Origin: an uncultured Oscillospiraceae bacterium
GTDB lineage: Bacteria > Bacillota > Clostridia > Oscillospirales > Ruminococcaceae
Direction: 5' to 3'
NCBI GenBank assembly: GCA_910584715.1
Contig: CAJUAN010000005.1
Span: 1 to 64,000 of the forward strand
DNA: 64,000 nucleotides
Under the pieces are notes generated by a model. It was given only the letters and a program-made list of their open reading frames with translations. It searched no databases and was not told the origin of the DNA. The position numbers were made by a program, and so were the translations under genes. Shown piece after piece: positions 54,007-63,920 of the stretch. Each line of letters opens with the position of its first letter. Within the stretch, counting starts at the first letter, position 1.

Positions 54007-55424
54007 TCCTTTCCGTCCCAGCAGTAGGTGCACAGGTTTTCCGCGGGAAGTCCCACAGCCCTGACGGTACCCTCCAGCGACTGGAACTCTATAGAGGTAA
54101 GCTTTAGGCGGCGGCATATTTCCGCTCTCAGCTTCTTGCCCCGCTCGGTGTTGGTGTCGCTGTACTCGCCGATGTACTTAACACCCTCCGCGCCCTCGAA
54201 CTCGTCAATTATTTTTCTTGCGATAAGGTCAAGCTCCGAGGTGCTCCTGGAAAAATTAAGAAATTTACATCCATACATAATGGGAGGACAAGCCGAACGC
54301 ATATGGACTTCCTTTGCGCCGTTGGAGTACAGGAACTCAACGGTCTCCCTCATCTGGGTGCCGCGGACGATGCTGTCGTCCACAAACAGCAGACGCTTGC
54401 CCTCAATAAGCTCATGGACGGGGATAAGCTTCATTTTAGCCACCTTGTTCCTCATGACCTGATTCTGGGGCATAAAGCTTCTGGGCCATGTGGGAGTGTA
54501 CTTTATAAAGGGTCTGGCAAACGGGATACCGCTCCGGTTGGCGTATCCGATAGCGTGAGGGATGCCCGAATCGGGAACGCCGCAGACATAGTCCACGTCG
54601 GGGAGGGTGCCGTTTTTAATTTCGGTCTCAGCCATTATCTCGCCGTTTCGGGTACGCATTGTCTCAACGGTAACGCCCTCATAGATCGAATTGGGATAGC
54701 CGTAATATGTCCACAAAAAGGTGCATATATTCATATTTGTGTGACCCTCCGCAAGGGTCTCGCACCTGTCGTAAGTAAGCTTTACTATCTCGCCGGGCAG
54801 CAGCTCCCGGTACGTTTCGTAGCCAAGCTTCTGGAACGCAAAGGATTCAAAGGAGCAGCAGAAGCCGTCTGAACGCTTTCCTATGACTATGGGGAGCCGT
54901 CCGTTCTTGTCCCTTGCGGCGATAATGCAGTCCTCAGTCAAAATAAGCAGGGACATTGTGCCCTCCACCTTTTCCTGCGCGTACCTGATACCCTCCACAA
55001 AGGAGCTTTTCTGAGAAATAAGCGCGCCGATCAAAGCGCTGGAATTTACGCTGCCGCTGCTCATCGCCTCAAAGCTGGCAAAACAGTTGCTTACGAACTC
55101 GTCCCTGAGCTGCTCGGCGTTGTTGATTATGCCGATATTGCAGACCGCGTAAACGCCCATTTTCGACCTCAGAAGTATAGGCTGGGGGTCGCTGTCGCTT
55201 ATGCAGCCTATGCAGAGTCTGCCGTGCATGGCTTCAATATCGTTTTCAAACTTTGTTCTGAACGGCGAGTTCTCAATGCTGTGAATATTTCTCTGAAAGC
55301 CCAGCTCAGGCGAATAGGCGGTCATACCGCCGCGCCTCGTGCCCAGGTGAGAATGATAATCGGTACCGAAGAAAACGTCGCTTATGCAGTCGTTCTTAGA
55401 CGCTGCTCCAAAAAATCCGCCCAT
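54003..55424 (-). CDS. PurF paralogue without the glutaminase nucleophile
   Basis: 473 residues from the ATG at 55424. Its N-terminus is MGGFFGAASKND, so the Cys expected right after Met in PurF (MCGxFG) is Gly, and no propeptide precedes it. The rest follows PurF (HLGTRRGGMTAYS, ALIGALISQKSS...), with the PRPP loop LLFVDDSIVRGTQMRETV intact. Either the PRTase uses ammonia from elsewhere or it pairs with the real PurF. It is translated into purF (4-base overlap), so a regulatory or complex partner is likely (inference). Confidence 0.85.
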   Translation of the reverse strand: MGGFFGAASKNDCISDVFFGTDYHSHLGTRRGGMTAYSPELGFQRNIHSIENSPFRTKFENDIEAMHGRLCIGCISDSDPQPILLRSKMGVYAVCNIGIINNAEQLRDEFVSNCFASFEAMSSGSVNSSALIGALISQKSSFVEGIRYAQEKVEGTMSLLILTEDCIIAARDKNGRLPIVIGKRSDGFCCSFESFAFQKLGYETYRELLPGEIVKLTYDRCETLAEGHTNMNICTFLWTYYGYPNSIYEGVTVETMRTRNGEIMAETEIKNGTLPDVDYVCGVPDSGIPHAIGYANRSGIPFARPFIKYTPTWPRSFMPQNQVMRNKVAKMKLIPVHELIEGKRLLFVDDSIVRGTQMRETVEFLYSNGAKEVHMRSACPPIMYGCKFLNFSRSTSELDLIARKIIDEFEGAEGVKYIGEYSDTNTERGKKLRAEICRRLKLTSIEFQSLEGTVRAVGLPAENLCTYCWDGKE

Positions 55425-55448
55425 ATGTGATTTATTCCTTTCGCACTT

Positions 55449-55515
55449 GTAGGAGCGGATTCCATATCCGCCCAAAATGTTTTACGAGGCGGGCGGATAT
55501 GGAATCCGCCCCTAC
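55449..55515. repeat. GTAGGGGCGG palindromic element with 25-base arms
   Basis: GTAGGAGCGGATTCCATA then TCCGCCC (55449-55473) and its inverted partner (55491-55515) match at 24 of 25 positions with a 17-base spacer. It lies between the purF paralogue and purC, so it is transcribed as a strong hairpin within the purine mRNA. Confidence 0.8.
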
Positions 55516-55531
55516 GGAAAATCAACCGTAA

Positions 55532-56248
55532 TTATTCGCCGAAGATGCGCTTCATCATTTCCTGATAAGCTTCCTCAACGCCGCCCATATCTCTGCGGAA
55601 ACGATCCTTGTCAAGCTTCTCGTGGGTCTTGCTGTCCCAGAAGCGGCAGGTGTCGGGGGAAATCTCGTCCGCAAGCAGTATCTGACCGTGGAACCGTCCG
55701 AACTCTATCTTGAAGTCGATAAGGTCAATGCCGTGCTCCTTGAAGAATTTCAGCATAAAGCTGTTTACCGCAAAGGCGTACTTTGTGATAGTGTCAATCT
55801 CCTCCTGCGTGGCAAGACCAAGTCCCAAAGCGTAGTAATCGTTTATGAACGGGTCGCCCAAATCGTCGTTCTTGTAGCTGAATTCAAGGGTAGGCTGCTT
55901 CAGGGGAGTACCCTCCTCAATGCCAAGTTTTTTGGAAAAGCTTCCGGCGGCAACGTTGCGGACGATAACCTCAAGGGGAACTATCTCAACCTTTTTAACA
56001 ATAGTCTCTCGGTCGCTTATCTCCTCAACAAGATGAGTGGGAATGCCCTCCTTTTCAAGAAGACCGAACATATAGTTTGTCATCTTGTTGTTCACAACGC
56101 CCTTTCCGCGGATAGTACCCTTTTTCTCGCCGTTGAAAGCGGTAGCGTCGTCCTTGTAGTCAACAATTACCATATCGGGGTCGTTTGTGGCAAAGACTTT
56201 CTTAGCCTTTCCCTCATAAAGCTGTTCTTTTTTCTCAATGTTTGCCAT
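55532..56248 (-). CDS. purC: Phosphoribosylaminoimidazole-succinocarboxamide synthase PurC
   Basis: 238 residues from the ATG at 56248 (GGAGGAATTTAAA). N-terminal [31 protein letters not shown], central [12 protein letters not shown] and [21 protein letters not shown] and [14 protein letters not shown] are all typical. Converts CAIR and Asp to SAICAR. Confidence 0.97.
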   Translation of the reverse strand: MANIEKKEQLYEGKAKKVFATNDPDMVIVDYKDDATAFNGEKKGTIRGKGVVNNKMTNYMFGLLEKEGIPTHLVEEISDRETIVKKVEIVPLEVIVRNVAAGSFSKKLGIEEGTPLKQPTLEFSYKNDDLGDPFINDYYALGLGLATQEEIDTITKYAFAVNSFMLKFFKEHGIDLIDFKIEFGRFHGQILLADEISPDTCRFWDSKTHEKLDKDRFRRDMGGVEEAYQEMMKRIFGE

Positions 56249-56271
56249 TTTAAATTCCTCCAAAAAATAAT

Positions 56272-56934
56272 TTATTTTAAAACAATTTTTACAATTTCAC
56301 TCGGCTGGGACACTAAATAGTCCGCCCCCGCCTTTTCAAGCTCCTTGCGGCTGCCTCCGCCGTACAGAACGCCTGCGGAATAAGCCCCCACAGCCTTTGC
56401 GCCGTCTATGTCGTAAAACCTGTCGCCTATCATCAGAACCTGTTTAGGATCGATCTCGCCGCACCGTTCAAGAGCGTCCCGTATGACCTCCGACTTAACG
56501 CCTCTCGAACCGTCGTTCGCCGCTCCGCAGACCGCCGTAAAAAATTTTTTTATACCAAAATATTCAACGATCCTGTCCGCCGTATTTTCGGGCTTTGTGG
56601 TAGCTAACGCAATGCGCTTTCCCGCGCCGTTCAGCTGCTCCAGCACCTCGTAAATGCCGTCAAAAAGGGAATTTTCCGTAACGCAGCAGTCCATTCCGCA
56701 GTAACGCTCACGGTAAAAGTCAAAGGCTTTCCACGCCTGCTCCTCGGACATTCCGCACAGCTCCGTAAAGGAGTACATAAGCGGCGGCCCGAGAAACTGT
56801 TTGAGCACCGCTTCGTCGGGAGCTTCAAGTTCCATTTTATCAAAAGCGTACCTCACACAGTTAAGTATTCCCGCGCCCGAATCGGCAACCGTGCCGTCCA
56901 GGTCAAACAAAACCGTGCGGAAATTTTTTGACAT
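56272..56934 (-). CDS. HAD-family phosphatase (Gph/PGP-like)
   Basis: 220 residues. Motif [12 protein letters not shown] (D10, D12), cap helices, motif II LATTKPE, and motif [15 protein letters not shown]. Best match is a phosphoglycolate-phosphatase-like hydrolase. Within the purine cluster it could recycle a phosphate intermediate, but no substrate is shown. Confidence 0.9.
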   Translation of the reverse strand: MSKNFRTVLFDLDGTVADSGAGILNCVRYAFDKMELEAPDEAVLKQFLGPPLMYSFTELCGMSEEQAWKAFDFYRERYCGMDCCVTENSLFDGIYEVLEQLNGAGKRIALATTKPENTADRIVEYFGIKKFFTAVCGAANDGSRGVKSEVIRDALERCGEIDPKQVLMIGDRFYDIDGAKAVGAYSAGVLYGGGSRKELEKAGADYLVSQPSEIVKIVLK

Positions 56935-56956
56935 ATAAAGGCAACCTCCCTTAACT

Positions 56957-57775
56957 TTACACTATCAGCTGTGCTATCACTCTGTCCATACAATGCTTGT
57001 GTGGTACTCCGCCGCTGTTACAGTCGAAGATAACCTCGTCGCACCTGTGCAGAAGCCAGTCGCTATAGTACCCGAAAAGCTCTCCCGAACGCCACTTAAA
57101 ATTCCTGCTGTCCTTGTCGGGCGCGACGGCTATAAACGGCTTTTTCACAAACACGTTCATGGCGTTCAGTCCACCGACGGAGGTGTGGGAACGGTAATTC
57201 TCAAAAATTTCCTCCCGCAACTCATTGGGGATAAAGTGAAGTACCCCCGAACAGAAAATAACGTCAAACTCGCTTTCGAGACGGAAATCCGCAGCGTCCG
57301 CCTTAAAGAAATTCACGTCAACCCGGTGCAGCTCCGCAAGCCGCTTTGCCTTGTCGATACCCGACTGAGTAATGTCAAAAGCGGACACTTTGTAGCCGTT
57401 TTTCGCGAAAAACACAGAGTCCTTGCCCTCGCCGCAGCCGATGTCAAGAACCCTCAAAGCCCTTGTGGGAGGCAGCAGCTTCATCACCTCGAAGCACATT
57501 TCCGAGGGCTTTACGCCCCAATAGTACTCCTCGGTACTGTATCTGCTCTCGTAATCGCTGATGATTTTCTGCTCCACGGCGTACCCTAAAAGCGTATCGA
57601 TACTGCACCCAAACGCCTTTGCGATAAGGGGAAGTGTAGCCACATCGGGCAGGGACGCGCCGGTCTCCCACTTTGACACAGCCTGGAACGACACGTTGAG
57701 ACGGCTTGCCAGTTCCTCCTGAGTAAAACCCTTTTGCTTTCTGAGATTGCAGATGTTTTTGCCTATTGCATTCAT
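56957..57775 (-). CDS. XRE helix-turn-helix fused to a SAM methyltransferase
   Basis: 272 residues from the ATG at 57775 (AAAGGACGTGATCTA). The XRE domain spans about 1-65 (IGKNICNLRKQKGFTQEELASRLNVSFQAVSKWETGASLPDVATL). A class I methyltransferase fold follows from about 100 (VLDIGCGEGKDSVFFAKNGYKVSAFDITQ). The fusion suggests a regulator that methylates a small effector or binds SAM as a signal. It lies between purE and the HAD gene. No operator is obvious. Confidence 0.85.
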   Translation of the reverse strand: MNAIGKNICNLRKQKGFTQEELASRLNVSFQAVSKWETGASLPDVATLPLIAKAFGCSIDTLLGYAVEQKIISDYESRYSTEEYYWGVKPSEMCFEVMKLLPPTRALRVLDIGCGEGKDSVFFAKNGYKVSAFDITQSGIDKAKRLAELHRVDVNFFKADAADFRLESEFDVIFCSGVLHFIPNELREEIFENYRSHTSVGGLNAMNVFVKKPFIAVAPDKDSRNFKWRSGELFGYYSDWLLHRCDEVIFDCNSGGVPHKHCMDRVIAQLIV

Positions 57776-57872
57776 TAGATCACGTCCTTTCAAATACAGT
57801 GTACCACACAAAAAAGACGTACCGCAATAACCTGTTAAGACAAAAGCTCCGCAAATTCAACGGTTAGTTGAA

Positions 57873-58370
57873 TTACAGCTCGGCAACCATTTTCTGTAAA
57901 TTCTTGTCCTTTTCAATAACGCCGTCAATCATTTTTTTCTTGGACTCCGCAAGCTTGTCCGCAAGAGCGTCGTCGGAAAGCGCAAGCATCTGTATCGCCA
58001 GTATAGCCGCGTTTTTCGCGCCGTTTACCGCAACCGTCGCAACAGGTATGCCCGAGGGCATCTGTACCGTAGCCAGCAGCGCGTCCAGACCGTCAAACGT
58101 CGATTTTATCGGGATACCGATAACCGGAAGAGTTGTATGTCCCGCAATCACTCCCGCAAGGTGGGCAGCCATTCCCGCGGCGCAGATTATAACGCCGAAG
58201 CCGTTTTCCTTGGCCTTGGCGGCGAACTTTGAAGCCAATTCGGGAGTACGGTGGGCGGACATAACGTGCGCCTCAAAGGGCACGCCGTAAGCCTTAAGCT
58301 CCTCCAGCGCGGACTTGACAACAGGGAAATCACTGTCGCTTCCCATTATAACAGCAACTTTTTTTGACAT
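57873..58370 (-). CDS. purE: N5-carboxyaminoimidazole ribonucleotide mutase PurE
   Basis: 165 residues. MGSDSDFPVV, AHRTPELASKFA, GMAAHLAGVIAGHTTLPVIGIPI, and LLATVQMPSGIPVATVAVN are conserved. Catalyses N5-CAIR to CAIR. First coding gene of the purine cluster. AGCGGAGGTATATT before the start. Preceded by a structured leader with an attenuator-like terminator. Confidence 0.97.
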   Translation of the reverse strand: MSKKVAVIMGSDSDFPVVKSALEELKAYGVPFEAHVMSAHRTPELASKFAAKAKENGFGVIICAAGMAAHLAGVIAGHTTLPVIGIPIKSTFDGLDALLATVQMPSGIPVATVAVNGAKNAAILAIQMLALSDDALADKLAESKKKMIDGVIEKDKNLQKMVAEL

Positions 58371-58601
58371 AATATACCTCCGCTATTAATTTTTTAAAAA
58401 CAAAAAGCTGTGATAAGTCTCACAGCTTAACGGATACACTTATTTTCTGGTACAGAAAACCCGCAGCAAAGACGCGACTGCTTCTGCTGCCTGCGAGGGA
58501 TATACGAATACAAACGAAATCTGCTTAAACCCGACACTGCAAACCCTCCGTGAAAAATTTCCTGCCTTTTACATTGTACCTTATTTTCGTACAAATTTCA
58601 A
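58371..58601 (-). promoter_or_regulatory. purE promoter and structured leader RNA with terminator (6S RNA candidate or attenuator)
   Basis: TTGAAA (complement of 58596-58601), 17 bases, TACAAT (complement of 58573-58578). From about 58566 the transcript has a GAGGG/CCCTC stem, a GCAGCA/TGCTGC hairpin, and a TTTTCTG/CAGAAAA hairpin. A terminator follows (AAGCTGTGA / TCACAGCTT with T-tail; 58405-58428). It either ends a stable RNA of about 165 nt, 6S-like in length and site, or attenuates purE. I do not see the conserved core of a purine, ZTP or PRPP riboswitch. Confidence 0.6.
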
Positions 58602-58649
58602 GTGTTTGGCGAAAAAATATTACATTTTATAAAAATTCTTATTTATGTA

Positions 58650-58677
58650 TTGCTTTTTTTGAGAAATATGATAAAAT
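58650..58677 (+). promoter_or_regulatory. Promoter of the ferredoxin gene
   Basis: TTGCTT (58650-58655), 16 bases, TAAAAT (58672-58677), 70 bases before the ATG, divergent from the purE promoter. Confidence 0.6.
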
Positions 58678-58746
58678 AGTATTAGGAAAGCCGAGAGCCA
58701 AGCTTTTGGCGTAAATTTCCAAAACTAATTTCGGAGGTGTTTTCCA

Positions 58747-58917
58747 ATGGCATACAAAATTTCCGATGACTGCATCAGCTGCGGCGCCTGCGCGGACGGT
58801 TGTCCTGTAAACGCAATTTCCGAGGGCGACGGCAAATACGTTATCGACGCTGCGACCTGCATTGACTGCGGCGCCTGCGCGGACACTTGTCCCGTATCCG
58901 CTCCCTCTGCTGAATAA
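58747..58917 (+). CDS. 2[4Fe-4S] clostridial-type ferredoxin
   Basis: 56 residues, too short for many ORF finders. Two CxxCxxCxxxCP motifs (DDCISCGACADGCPV at about 8-22 and TCIDCGACADTCPV at about 38-51) are the classical double-cluster pattern, with an internal repeat. GGAGGTGTTTTCCA precedes the ATG. It carries electrons in anaerobic metabolism. Divergent from the purine cluster. Confidence 0.97.
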   Translation: MAYKISDDCISCGACADGCPVNAISEGDGKYVIDAATCIDCGACADTCPVSAPSAE

Positions 58918-58947
58918 TCAGCCGGTCGAAGCAAAACAATGTACTTA

Positions 58948-58990
58948 AAAATCTCCGTACTGTGTTGTTTAACAGTAGGGAGATTTTTTC
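58948..58990 (+). terminator. Terminator of the ferredoxin gene
   Basis: AAAATCTCC-TACTG / CAGTA-GGAGATTTTTT stem and T-tail. Confidence 0.9.
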
Positions 58991-59040
58991 GTATGATCTG
59001 AAAAATTTCTGTAACAAAACTCTTTTTCGTTCGTATTTAT

Positions 59041-59145
59041 TTATAATACTAATTTACGACTAAAAAACGTGCAAAAAATTAAGTAAAAATTTGCATATAT
59101 GATTTTTACGCAGATTTTTTGCGTACGTTTTAGGAGTAAATCAGG
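59041..59145. mobile_element. MITE-like snap-back repeat, copy B (inverted relative to A)
   Basis: Its complement aligns with 47998-48098 at about four of five positions without large gaps, sharing AAAAAATCTGCG and GCAAATTTTTACTT. Terminal inverted repeats are less perfect (ACTAATTTACGACTAAAA against CTGATTTACTCCTAAAA). AT-rich, intergenic, non-coding. Confidence 0.65.
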
Positions 59146-59183
59146 ATCAGCGCCCAGAAACTACGGGGAGGTGAAACAATACT

Positions 59184-59223
59184 AAACAAAAACAACGGCG
59201 TTCCCCGAATCGAAGAACGCCGT
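59184..59223 (-). terminator. Terminator of tuf
   Basis: ACGGCGTTC / GAACGCCGT stem reading on the minus strand with TGTTTTTGTTT after it. Confidence 0.9.
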
Positions 59224-59252
59224 AATTTTATTTATAGATTTCCGTTTGACAG

Positions 59253-60455
59253 CTATTCGTTAATAGCTGTAACAACGCCTGAACCTACTGTACGTCCGCC
59301 CTCACGGATAGCGAAGCGGAGTCCCTCCTCAATAGCGATAGGAGTGATAAGCTCAACGTCGATTGCAACGTTATCGCCGGGCATACACATTTCCTTATCA
59401 GCGGGAAGTGTGATAACGCCTGTAACGTCAGTTGTTCTGAAATAGAACTGAGGTCTGTAGTTGTTGAAGAAAGGAGTATGACGTCCGCCCTCTTCCTTCT
59501 TCAGAACGTAAACCTGTCCCTTGAACTTGGTGTGAGGGTGAATGGAACCGGGCTTACAAAGAACCTGTCCTCTTTCGATATCAGTTCTCTGAACGCCGCG
59601 GAGCAGTGCGCCGATGTTGTCGCCTGCCTCAGCGTAGTCGAGGATCTTTCTGAACATCTCGATACCGGTAACAACTGTCTTAGCCTTTTCATCTGTAAGA
59701 CCAACGATCTCAACTTCGTCACCTGTCTTGAGCTGACCTCTTTCAACTCTACCTGTAGCAACGGTACCACGACCTGTGATTGTGAATACGTCCTCAACAG
59801 GCATAAGGAAGGGCAGGTCTGCCTTTCTCTCAGGTGTGGGGATATACTCGTCAACAGCGTCCATGAGCTTCTGGATGCACTCGTACTCGGGAGCGGAAGG
59901 ATCCTTGGAAGCGGAATCAAGAGCCTTGAAAGCAGAACCGATGATGATAGGAGTATCGTCGCCGGGGAACTCGTACTTGTCAAGAGTCTCGCGGATATCC
60001 ATTTCAACCAGCTCAAGAAGCTCGGGATCGTCAACCTGGTCAGCCTTGTTCATGAAAACAACGATGTAAGGAACGCCAACCTGACGTGCAAGAAGAAGGT
60101 GCTCCTTAGTCTGAGCCATAGGGCCGTCTGTAGAAGCAACAACGAGGATAGCGCCGTCCATCTGAGCCGCGCCTGTGATCATGTTCTTAACATAGTCGGC
60201 GTGACCCGGGCAGTCAACGTGAGCATAGTGACGCTTGTCGGTCTCGTACTCAACGTGAGCGGTATTGATCGTGATACCTCTTTCTCTTTCCTCGGGAGCC
60301 TTGTCGATGTTAGCATAATCCTCGAACTGAGCCTGACCCTTGAGGGAGAGGTACTTTGTGATAGCGGCGGTAAGAGTGGTCTTGCCGTGGTCAACGTGAC
60401 CGATGGTACCAATGTTAACGTGGGGTTTGTTTCTTTCAAATTTAGCCTTTGCCAT
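59253..60455 (-). CDS. tuf: Elongation factor Tu
   Basis: 400 residues, normal. G1 [11 protein letters not shown] (19-29), G2 [15 protein letters not shown]3 [10 protein letters not shown]4 MNKADQVD, and domains 2-3 intact. Delivers aminoacyl-tRNA to the ribosome. It ends the str operon, and its own promoter (TTGCAT/TAATAT, 60502-60530) lies in the gap after fusA. Confidence 0.99.
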   Translation of the reverse strand: MAKAKFERNKPHVNIGTIGHVDHGKTTLTAAITKYLSLKGQAQFEDYANIDKAPEERERGITINTAHVEYETDKRHYAHVDCPGHADYVKNMITGAAQMDGAILVVASTDGPMAQTKEHLLLARQVGVPYIVVFMNKADQVDDPELLELVEMDIRETLDKYEFPGDDTPIIIGSAFKALDSASKDPSAPEYECIQKLMDAVDEYIPTPERKADLPFLMPVEDVFTITGRGTVATGRVERGQLKTGDEVEIVGLTDEKAKTVVTGIEMFRKILDYAEAGDNIGALLRGVQRTDIERGQVLCKPGSIHPHTKFKGQVYVLKKEEGGRHTPFFNNYRPQFYFRTTDVTGVITLPADKEMCMPGDNVAIDVELITPIAIEEGLRFAIREGGRTVGSGVVTAINE

Positions 60456-60501
60456 TGGAATTTTCCTCCTTAATAAATGGATTAATCATACTGATATACT
60501 T

Positions 60502-60530
60502 ATATTAGCAGATTTTGAAATAAAATGCAA
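60502..60530 (-). promoter_or_regulatory. tuf promoter
   Basis: TTGCAT (complement of 60525-60530), 17 bases, TAATAT (complement of 60502-60507), about 45 bases before the start. Confidence 0.7.
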
Positions 60531-60574
60531 GTACTTCGTGTAATTTTTTTAAATAACTTTACTCGCCGGCAGGT

Positions 60575-62659
60575 TTACTCGGAGCCCTTGTTTCTGGAAT
60601 TCATGATCTTCTCGGCAATAGAGCGGGGCACCTCGATGTAGCTGTGAGGCTCCATGGTGTACTGACCGCGTCCCTGCGTCTTGGAACGAAGATCGTTTGA
60701 GTAACCGAACATCTCGGAAAGCGGAACAAGCGCGTCCACCTGAGCAGTGCCGTTGTTTGTTTCCTGACCGAGTATCTGACCGCGGCGGGCGTTGAGGTCG
60801 CCGATAACGGTACCCATATAGTCGTCGGGAACGATAGCCGCAACCTTCATGATAGGCTCGAGAATGCAGGGGTCTGCTTTCTTCATAGCTTCCTTGAACG
60901 CCATAGAACCAGCGATCGAGAACGCCATTTCGGAGGAGTCGACCTCGTGGTAAGAACCGTCGTAAAGAGTTACCTTAACGTCCACAACCTGATAGCCTGC
61001 GAGAACGCCTGCTTTCATAGCGCCCTGGATACCCTTGTCAACAGCGGGGATATATTCCTTGGGAATAGCTCCGCCCACAACGGCATTGACGAACTCGTAG
61101 CCCTTGCCGGACTCGTTGGGCTCAACCTTGATCTTAACGTGACCGTACTGACCTTTACCGCCTGACTGACGGGCGTACTTGTGGTCAACATCGGCAAGCT
61201 TCTTGATAGTTTCCTTATAGGCAACCTGAGGCGCGCCTACGTTTGCCTCTACCTTAAATTCACGGAGGAGACGGTCAACGATGATATCAAGGTGAAGCTC
61301 ACCCATACCCGCGATGATAGTCTGACCTGTTTCCTCGTCGGTCCATGTTCTGAACGTGGGGTCTTCCTCGGCAAGCTTGGAAAGACCTATGCCCATTTTT
61401 TCCTGACCTGCTTTTGTCTTAGGCTCGATAGCGAGCTGGATAACAGGCTCGGGGAATTCCATGGATTCGAGTATAATGGGAGCCTTGGGGTCGCAGAGCG
61501 TATCGCCCGTAGTTGTATTTTTCAGACCAACGCAAGCCGCGATATCGCCCGCGTAGCAGGTCTCGATATCTTTTCTGTGGTTGGAGTGCATCTGAAGAAT
61601 ACGTCCCATTCTTTCGGAATTGTCCTTTGTGGCGTTGAGAACGGTCGCGCCCGCGTCTACCTTTCCGGAGTAAACTCTGAAGTAGCAGAGCTTTCCTACA
61701 AAGGGGTCGGTAGCGATCTTGAACGCCAGAGCCGCAAAAGGCTCATTATCGGAAGAAGGTCTTTCCTCTTCCTCGTCCGTATCGGGGTTTACGCCCTTGA
61801 TAGCGGGAACGTCAAGCGGAGACGGCATATAGTCCACAATAGCGTCGAGAAGCTTCTGAACGCCCTTGTTCTTGTAGGACGTACCGCAGGTAACGGGAAC
61901 CATAGCGTTTGCAATGGTAGCCTTGCGGATACACATCTTGATCTCTTCTATTGTAAGAGTCTCGCCTCCGAGATATTTTTCCATGATATCGTCGTCCTGC
62001 TCGGCAACAGCCTCCAGGAGCTTTTCATGGTATTCGGCAGCCTTGTCCGCCATATCCTCGGGAATCTCCTCCACGCGGATATCCTTTCCAAGGTCGTCGT
62101 AGTAAACGTATGCTTTCATTTCAACCAGGTCGATGATGCCCTTGAACGTGTCCTCGCTTCCGATAGGGAGCTGAATGGGAACAGCGTTGCACTTGAGTCT
62201 GTCCAGCATCATGTCCACAACGTGGTAGAAATCGGCGCCCATAATGTCCATCTTGTTTACATAGGCCATACGGGGAACCATATAGTTGTTAGCCTGTCTC
62301 CAAACGGTTTCAGACTGAGGCTCAACGCCTCCCTTTGCACAGAAAACAGTTACAGAACCGTCAAGAACTCTGAGCGAACGCTCAACCTCAACTGTAAAGT
62401 CAACGTGGCCGGGAGTGTCGATGATATTGATCCTATGACCCGCCCAGTGGGCAGTGGTAGCGGCGGAGGTGATAGTGATACCTCTCTCCTGCTCCTGCGC
62501 CATCCAGTCCATTGTCGCGCTGCCCTCGTGAGTTTCGCCTATTTTGTGGTTTACACCGGTATAAAACAGGATACGCTCCGTAGTGGTAGTTTTGCCCGCG
62601 TCAATGTGAGCCATTATACCAATATTTCTGGTTTGTTCAAGCGAACAATCTCTTGGCAT
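60575..62659 (-). CDS. fusA: Elongation factor G
   Basis: 694 residues from the ATG at 62659 (GGAGGAAAATATT). [45 protein letters not shown], and the domain IV/V segments ([32 protein letters not shown]) are canonical. Translocation GTPase. Third gene of the str operon. Confidence 0.99.
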   Translation of the reverse strand: MPRDCSLEQTRNIGIMAHIDAGKTTTTERILFYTGVNHKIGETHEGSATMDWMAQEQERGITITSAATTAHWAGHRINIIDTPGHVDFTVEVERSLRVLDGSVTVFCAKGGVEPQSETVWRQANNYMVPRMAYVNKMDIMGADFYHVVDMMLDRLKCNAVPIQLPIGSEDTFKGIIDLVEMKAYVYYDDLGKDIRVEEIPEDMADKAAEYHEKLLEAVAEQDDDIMEKYLGGETLTIEEIKMCIRKATIANAMVPVTCGTSYKNKGVQKLLDAIVDYMPSPLDVPAIKGVNPDTDEEEERPSSDNEPFAALAFKIATDPFVGKLCYFRVYSGKVDAGATVLNATKDNSERMGRILQMHSNHRKDIETCYAGDIAACVGLKNTTTGDTLCDPKAPIILESMEFPEPVIQLAIEPKTKAGQEKMGIGLSKLAEEDPTFRTWTDEETGQTIIAGMGELHLDIIVDRLLREFKVEANVGAPQVAYKETIKKLADVDHKYARQSGGKGQYGHVKIKVEPNESGKGYEFVNAVVGGAIPKEYIPAVDKGIQGAMKAGVLAGYQVVDVKVTLYDGSYHEVDSSEMAFSIAGSMAFKEAMKKADPCILEPIMKVAAIVPDDYMGTVIGDLNARRGQILGQETNNGTAQVDALVPLSEMFGYSNDLRSKTQGRGQYTMEPHSYIEVPRSIAEKIMNSRNKGSE

Positions 62660-62734
62660 AATATTTTCCTCCAATTCGCCGCGCAGGCTTCGGGACGGCG
62701 AACCGTTCCGGAGCTGTCCGCGGTCATGCGGCTT

Positions 62735-63205
62735 TTACCAGCGGTAGTGTGCGAAAGCCTTGTTTGCCTCCGCCATCTTGTGTGTGTCCTCGCGCTTCTT
62801 GCAAGCGCCGCCCACGCCGTTGGTAGCGTCGATGATCTCAGCTGCAAGTCTTTCCTTCATAGTTCTTTCGCTTCTTGCTCTTGCGTAGTTGGTAAGCCAT
62901 CTCAGACCAAGAGTCTGCTTTCTTTCGGGTCTTACCTCCATAGGAACCTGATATGTGGAACCGCCCACACGTCTTGCCTTTACCTCGAGCAAGGGCATGA
63001 TGTTTTCCATAGCCTGCTCGAAAACCTCGAGAGCGTCCTTGCCTGTCTTTTCGGCGACAATATCGAACGCGCCGTAAACGATCTTTTGGGCAACGCCCTT
63101 CTTTCCGTCGAGCATGATATTGTTGATAAGACGGGTAACGATCTCCGAATTATAAACAGGATCGCACAAAACCTCGCGTTTTGCAATATTACCTCTTCTT
63201 GGCAC
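62735..63205 (-). CDS. rpsG: 30S ribosomal protein S7
   Basis: 156 residues, normal length, from a GTG start at 63205 with GGAGGGAAGTATT before it; the longer ATG ORF to 63334 has a poor leader. [19 protein letters not shown] and [26 protein letters not shown] core fit S7, ending [12 protein letters not shown]. It organises the 3' domain of 16S rRNA. Confidence 0.98.
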   Translation of the reverse strand: MPRRGNIAKREVLCDPVYNSEIVTRLINNIMLDGKKGVAQKIVYGAFDIVAEKTGKDALEVFEQAMENIMPLLEVKARRVGGSTYQVPMEVRPERKQTLGLRWLTNYARARSERTMKERLAAEIIDATNGVGGACKKREDTHKMAEANKAFAHYRW

Positions 63206-63390
63206 AATACTTCCCTCCTTCATAAAAATGCTATCATAGGTACTCGTTTGCCTTGTTCCGTGTTTACGGAGCAAGGATACGCACCGAACCAATGCAGAGG
63301 CAATCCATATATAGTAAAATGAATCACTCCGCACGAATCAAAATGCGGTTTCATTGAGTTTACGATAATTGTCGGCTTTCGGGCTTGATT

Positions 63391-63816
63391 TTACTTAGCC
63401 GCGCCTGCCTTAGGCTTCTTTGCGCCGTACTTGGAACGCGCCTGATTTCTCTTGGCAACGCCCTGAGCGTCGAGAGTTCCTCTGATGATGTGGTAACGCA
63501 CACCGGGGAGATCCTTAACACGTCCGCCTCTGATGAGAACAACGGAGTGCTCCTGAAGGTTATGGCCGATACCGGGGATATAAGCCGTAACTTCCGTACC
63601 GTTTGTGAGCCTTACTCTTGCGATCTTTCTCATAGCGGAGTTAGGCTTCTTGGGGGTAGCTGTCCTTACCGCGGTGCAAACGCCTCTCTTCTGGGGAGCG
63701 CTCTGGTCGATAGCGATCTTCTTCTTGGCGTTGTAGCCCTTCTGGAGCGCAGGAGCCGTGGATTTCTTTTCAAGAACTGTTCTTCCCTTGCGTACAAGCT
63801 GGTTAAAGGTTGGCAT
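63391..63816 (-). CDS. rpsL: 30S ribosomal protein S12
   Basis: 141 residues. [76 protein letters not shown] are conserved, with the wild-type lysines of the streptomycin region (TPKKPNSA). Decoding-centre protein. First gene of the str operon; promoter TTGACA/TATAAT at 63892-63920. Confidence 0.99.
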   Translation of the reverse strand: MPTFNQLVRKGRTVLEKKSTAPALQKGYNAKKKIAIDQSAPQKRGVCTAVRTATPKKPNSAMRKIARVRLTNGTEVTAYIPGIGHNLQEHSVVLIRGGRVKDLPGVRYHIIRGTLDAQGVAKRNQARSKYGAKKPKAGAAK

Positions 63817-63891
63817 AACATTTCTCCTTTCTTCAAGTATTATATGAAAACGCGGACAGGCGCAAAGCCTCCGGCGTCAACACACCTAAAT

Positions 63892-63920
63892 ATTATACAC
63901 ACAAAAAAACTGTTTGTCAA
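63892..63920 (-). promoter_or_regulatory. str operon promoter
   Basis: TTGACA (complement of 63915-63920), 17 bases, TATAAT (complement of 63892-63897): full consensus. The transcript starts near 63885, about 70 bases before rpsL. The region to the right edge otherwise shows no gene. Confidence 0.9.

Larger units (their letters stand above)
58918..59252. other. Intergenic region between the ferredoxin and tuf
   Basis: 335 bases holding the ferredoxin terminator (58948-58990), a MITE-like repeat copy (59041-59145), and the tuf terminator (59184-59223). Otherwise no gene. GGGGAGGTGAAACA at 59165-59178 looks like a ribosome binding site but is followed by no start codon. Confidence 0.7.

Noticed and set aside
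58371..58601. Purine, ZTP or PRPP riboswitch before purE
   Set aside because: None of the conserved cores I know (for example CUAGGGUUCC of ykkC-type or CCGCCUGGGC of ZTP) can be found.
58725..58934. Minus-strand 69-residue ORF
   Set aside because: It is the shadow of the ferredoxin gene, whose plus-strand frame has two full [4Fe-4S] motifs.
61181..63322. 713-residue plus-strand ORF opposite fusA and rpsG
   Set aside because: Long antisense frame caused by the codon bias of fusA; no ribosome binding site, and the minus-strand frames are well-known genes.
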